DNA of 64,000 nucleotides from Pseudomonas sp. StFLB209. Lineage in GTDB: Bacteria; Pseudomonadota; Gammaproteobacteria; Pseudomonadales; Pseudomonadaceae. Positions 63,544 to 64,000 of this stretch are shown here, one piece after another (the first letter of the stretch is position 1; the number at the start of each line of letters is the position of its first letter). The translations under genes were made by a program, and so were the position numbers. A model generated the notes under the pieces. It was not told where the DNA came from. It ran no database searches and saw nothing but the letters and a program-made list of their open reading frames with translations. Location: positions 5,845,001 through 5,909,000 of the forward strand of contig NZ_AP014637.1 in NCBI RefSeq assembly GCF_000829415.1. Reading direction: 5' to 3'.

Positions 63544-64000
63544 TCAATCCGGCGGCGCAAAACAATCGGTGATGGCTTGCCGGACCCGCTGCACCGCCAG
63601 GTCTGGCTGGGTCACGCTGCGCCAGCCCAGTTCGATCGGGTAACGCGGCAGCGCCAGCGGGCATGGCAACGCCAGCAGCCCGGTCATGTCGGCAATGCTT
63701 TGGGCGGCGTGGGCGGGAATGGTCGCCACCGCCTGCGTGCCGCGCAGCAGCCACGCCAGCGCCGCAAAATGAGTGGTCGAAACCCGCACCCGGCGCTGCA
63801 GGTTGTCAGCCGCCAGCGCTTCGTCGACGATGCCGATAAAGCCGCCGGACGACACCAGAATGTGCTCGCGCCGGACGAACTCATCCAGGCTCAGCCCATC
63901 GTTTTTAAGGCTGGCCCCGTCCACCAGGCAGCTATAGCCGCCCTCGCCGAGAATCTGCCGGCCCAGCAACCGGGCATTGAAACCGCCCGCAGTGATCGCC
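63544..64000 (-). CDS. LysR-type regulator, 5' end outside window
   Basis: The C-terminal effector domain of a LysR protein, open to the window edge: GLSLDEFVRREHILVSSGGF, STTHFAALAWLLRGTQAVAT, and a usual ending. The DNA-binding domain is beyond 64000. Its stop lies 4 bases from the stop of the previous LysR gene, tail to tail. Confidence 0.85.
   Translation of the reverse strand, partial: AITAGGFNARLLGRQILGEGGYSCLVDGASLKNDGLSLDEFVRREHILVSSGGFIGIVDEALAADNLQRRVRVSTTHFAALAWLLRGTQAVATIPAHAAQSIADMTGLLALPCPLALPRYPIELGWRSVTQPDLAVQRVRQAITDCFAPPD

Overview
This window looks like chromosome from a Pseudomonas of the fluorescens complex. The DNA is GC-rich, genes are preceded by AGGAG-type ribosome sites, and gaps carry Pseudomonas-style REP sequences built on GTAGGAGCGGC / GCGAGCAAGCTCGC. 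It also has two copies of an RsmX-type Gac/Rsm small RNA, an MexT-like and several other LysR regulators, and several typical Pseudomonas operons. I see no tRNA, rRNA, prophage, secretion system or CRISPR array. The only transposable element with a coding gene is one tnpB unit.

Layout. 1-5.2 kb: a DnaJ-zinc-finger membrane protein (cut by the window edge), an ornithine-cyclodeaminase-type reductase, a flavin-fold protein, an SDR with an altered active site, and a LysR regulator. 5.2-10 kb: two rsmX-like sRNA genes in direct orientation, exactly 4520 bp apart, flank a GST / three-domain oxidoreductase / NTF2-like / LysR cassette. 10-13 kb: a lower-GC MATE-like exporter and an acyltransferase-type membrane protein. 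13-15 kb: a zinc-sparing operon, folE2 - gamma carbonic anhydrase - dksA2, behind a palindromic Zur-like site. 15-26 kb: AEC transporter, phnN with a PhnD-like binding protein, a dCache chemoreceptor, an HDOD protein, a Tat-exported aldo/keto reductase, an NTP/NDP-type transporter, an HPP-CBS protein, an alpha/beta hydrolase and an MexT-like regulator. 27-31 kb: pstSCAB without phoU. 31-40 kb: small secreted protein, FAN1-type nuclease, deoxyribosyltransferase, AbrB-type permease, AGE epimerase and a second chemoreceptor. 40-47.6 kb: sugar-acid region with garK, cdaR, a FadR/GntR regulator, gudP and gudD. 48-51.3 kb: mesX-mesD-metR, a folate-independent methionine synthase module with a perfect MetR box. 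51.4-53.6 kb: a cupin, then a gene broken by a tnpB-only IS200/IS605-type element. 53.7-55.2 kb: two tenA paralogues behind a TPP riboswitch. 55.4-64 kb: DUF1989, pxpA, then a PrpF/GalD-like isomerase - DctA - CitMHS - OprD operon opposite a LysR gene, and a partial LysR at the edge.

Themes. Post-transcriptional Gac/Rsm control (two rsmX copies whose hairpins show a compensatory base-pair change); micronutrient and vitamin economy (Zur-type, Pho-type and TPP control); organic-acid uptake and catabolism; and a dense set of small non-coding repeats. Some of these repeats reach into gene ends: a 94-bp repeat supplies the TAG stop of two unrelated genes, and a MITE-like element supplies the stop of mesX.

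The observations I rate highest are the twin rsmX genes, the TnpB whose RuvC glutamate appears to sit at the alternative position, the MesX/MesD/MetR module, and the repeats that end genes. Starts given here are my choices from ribosome-site spacing. Family names come from recognised motifs, not from database searches.
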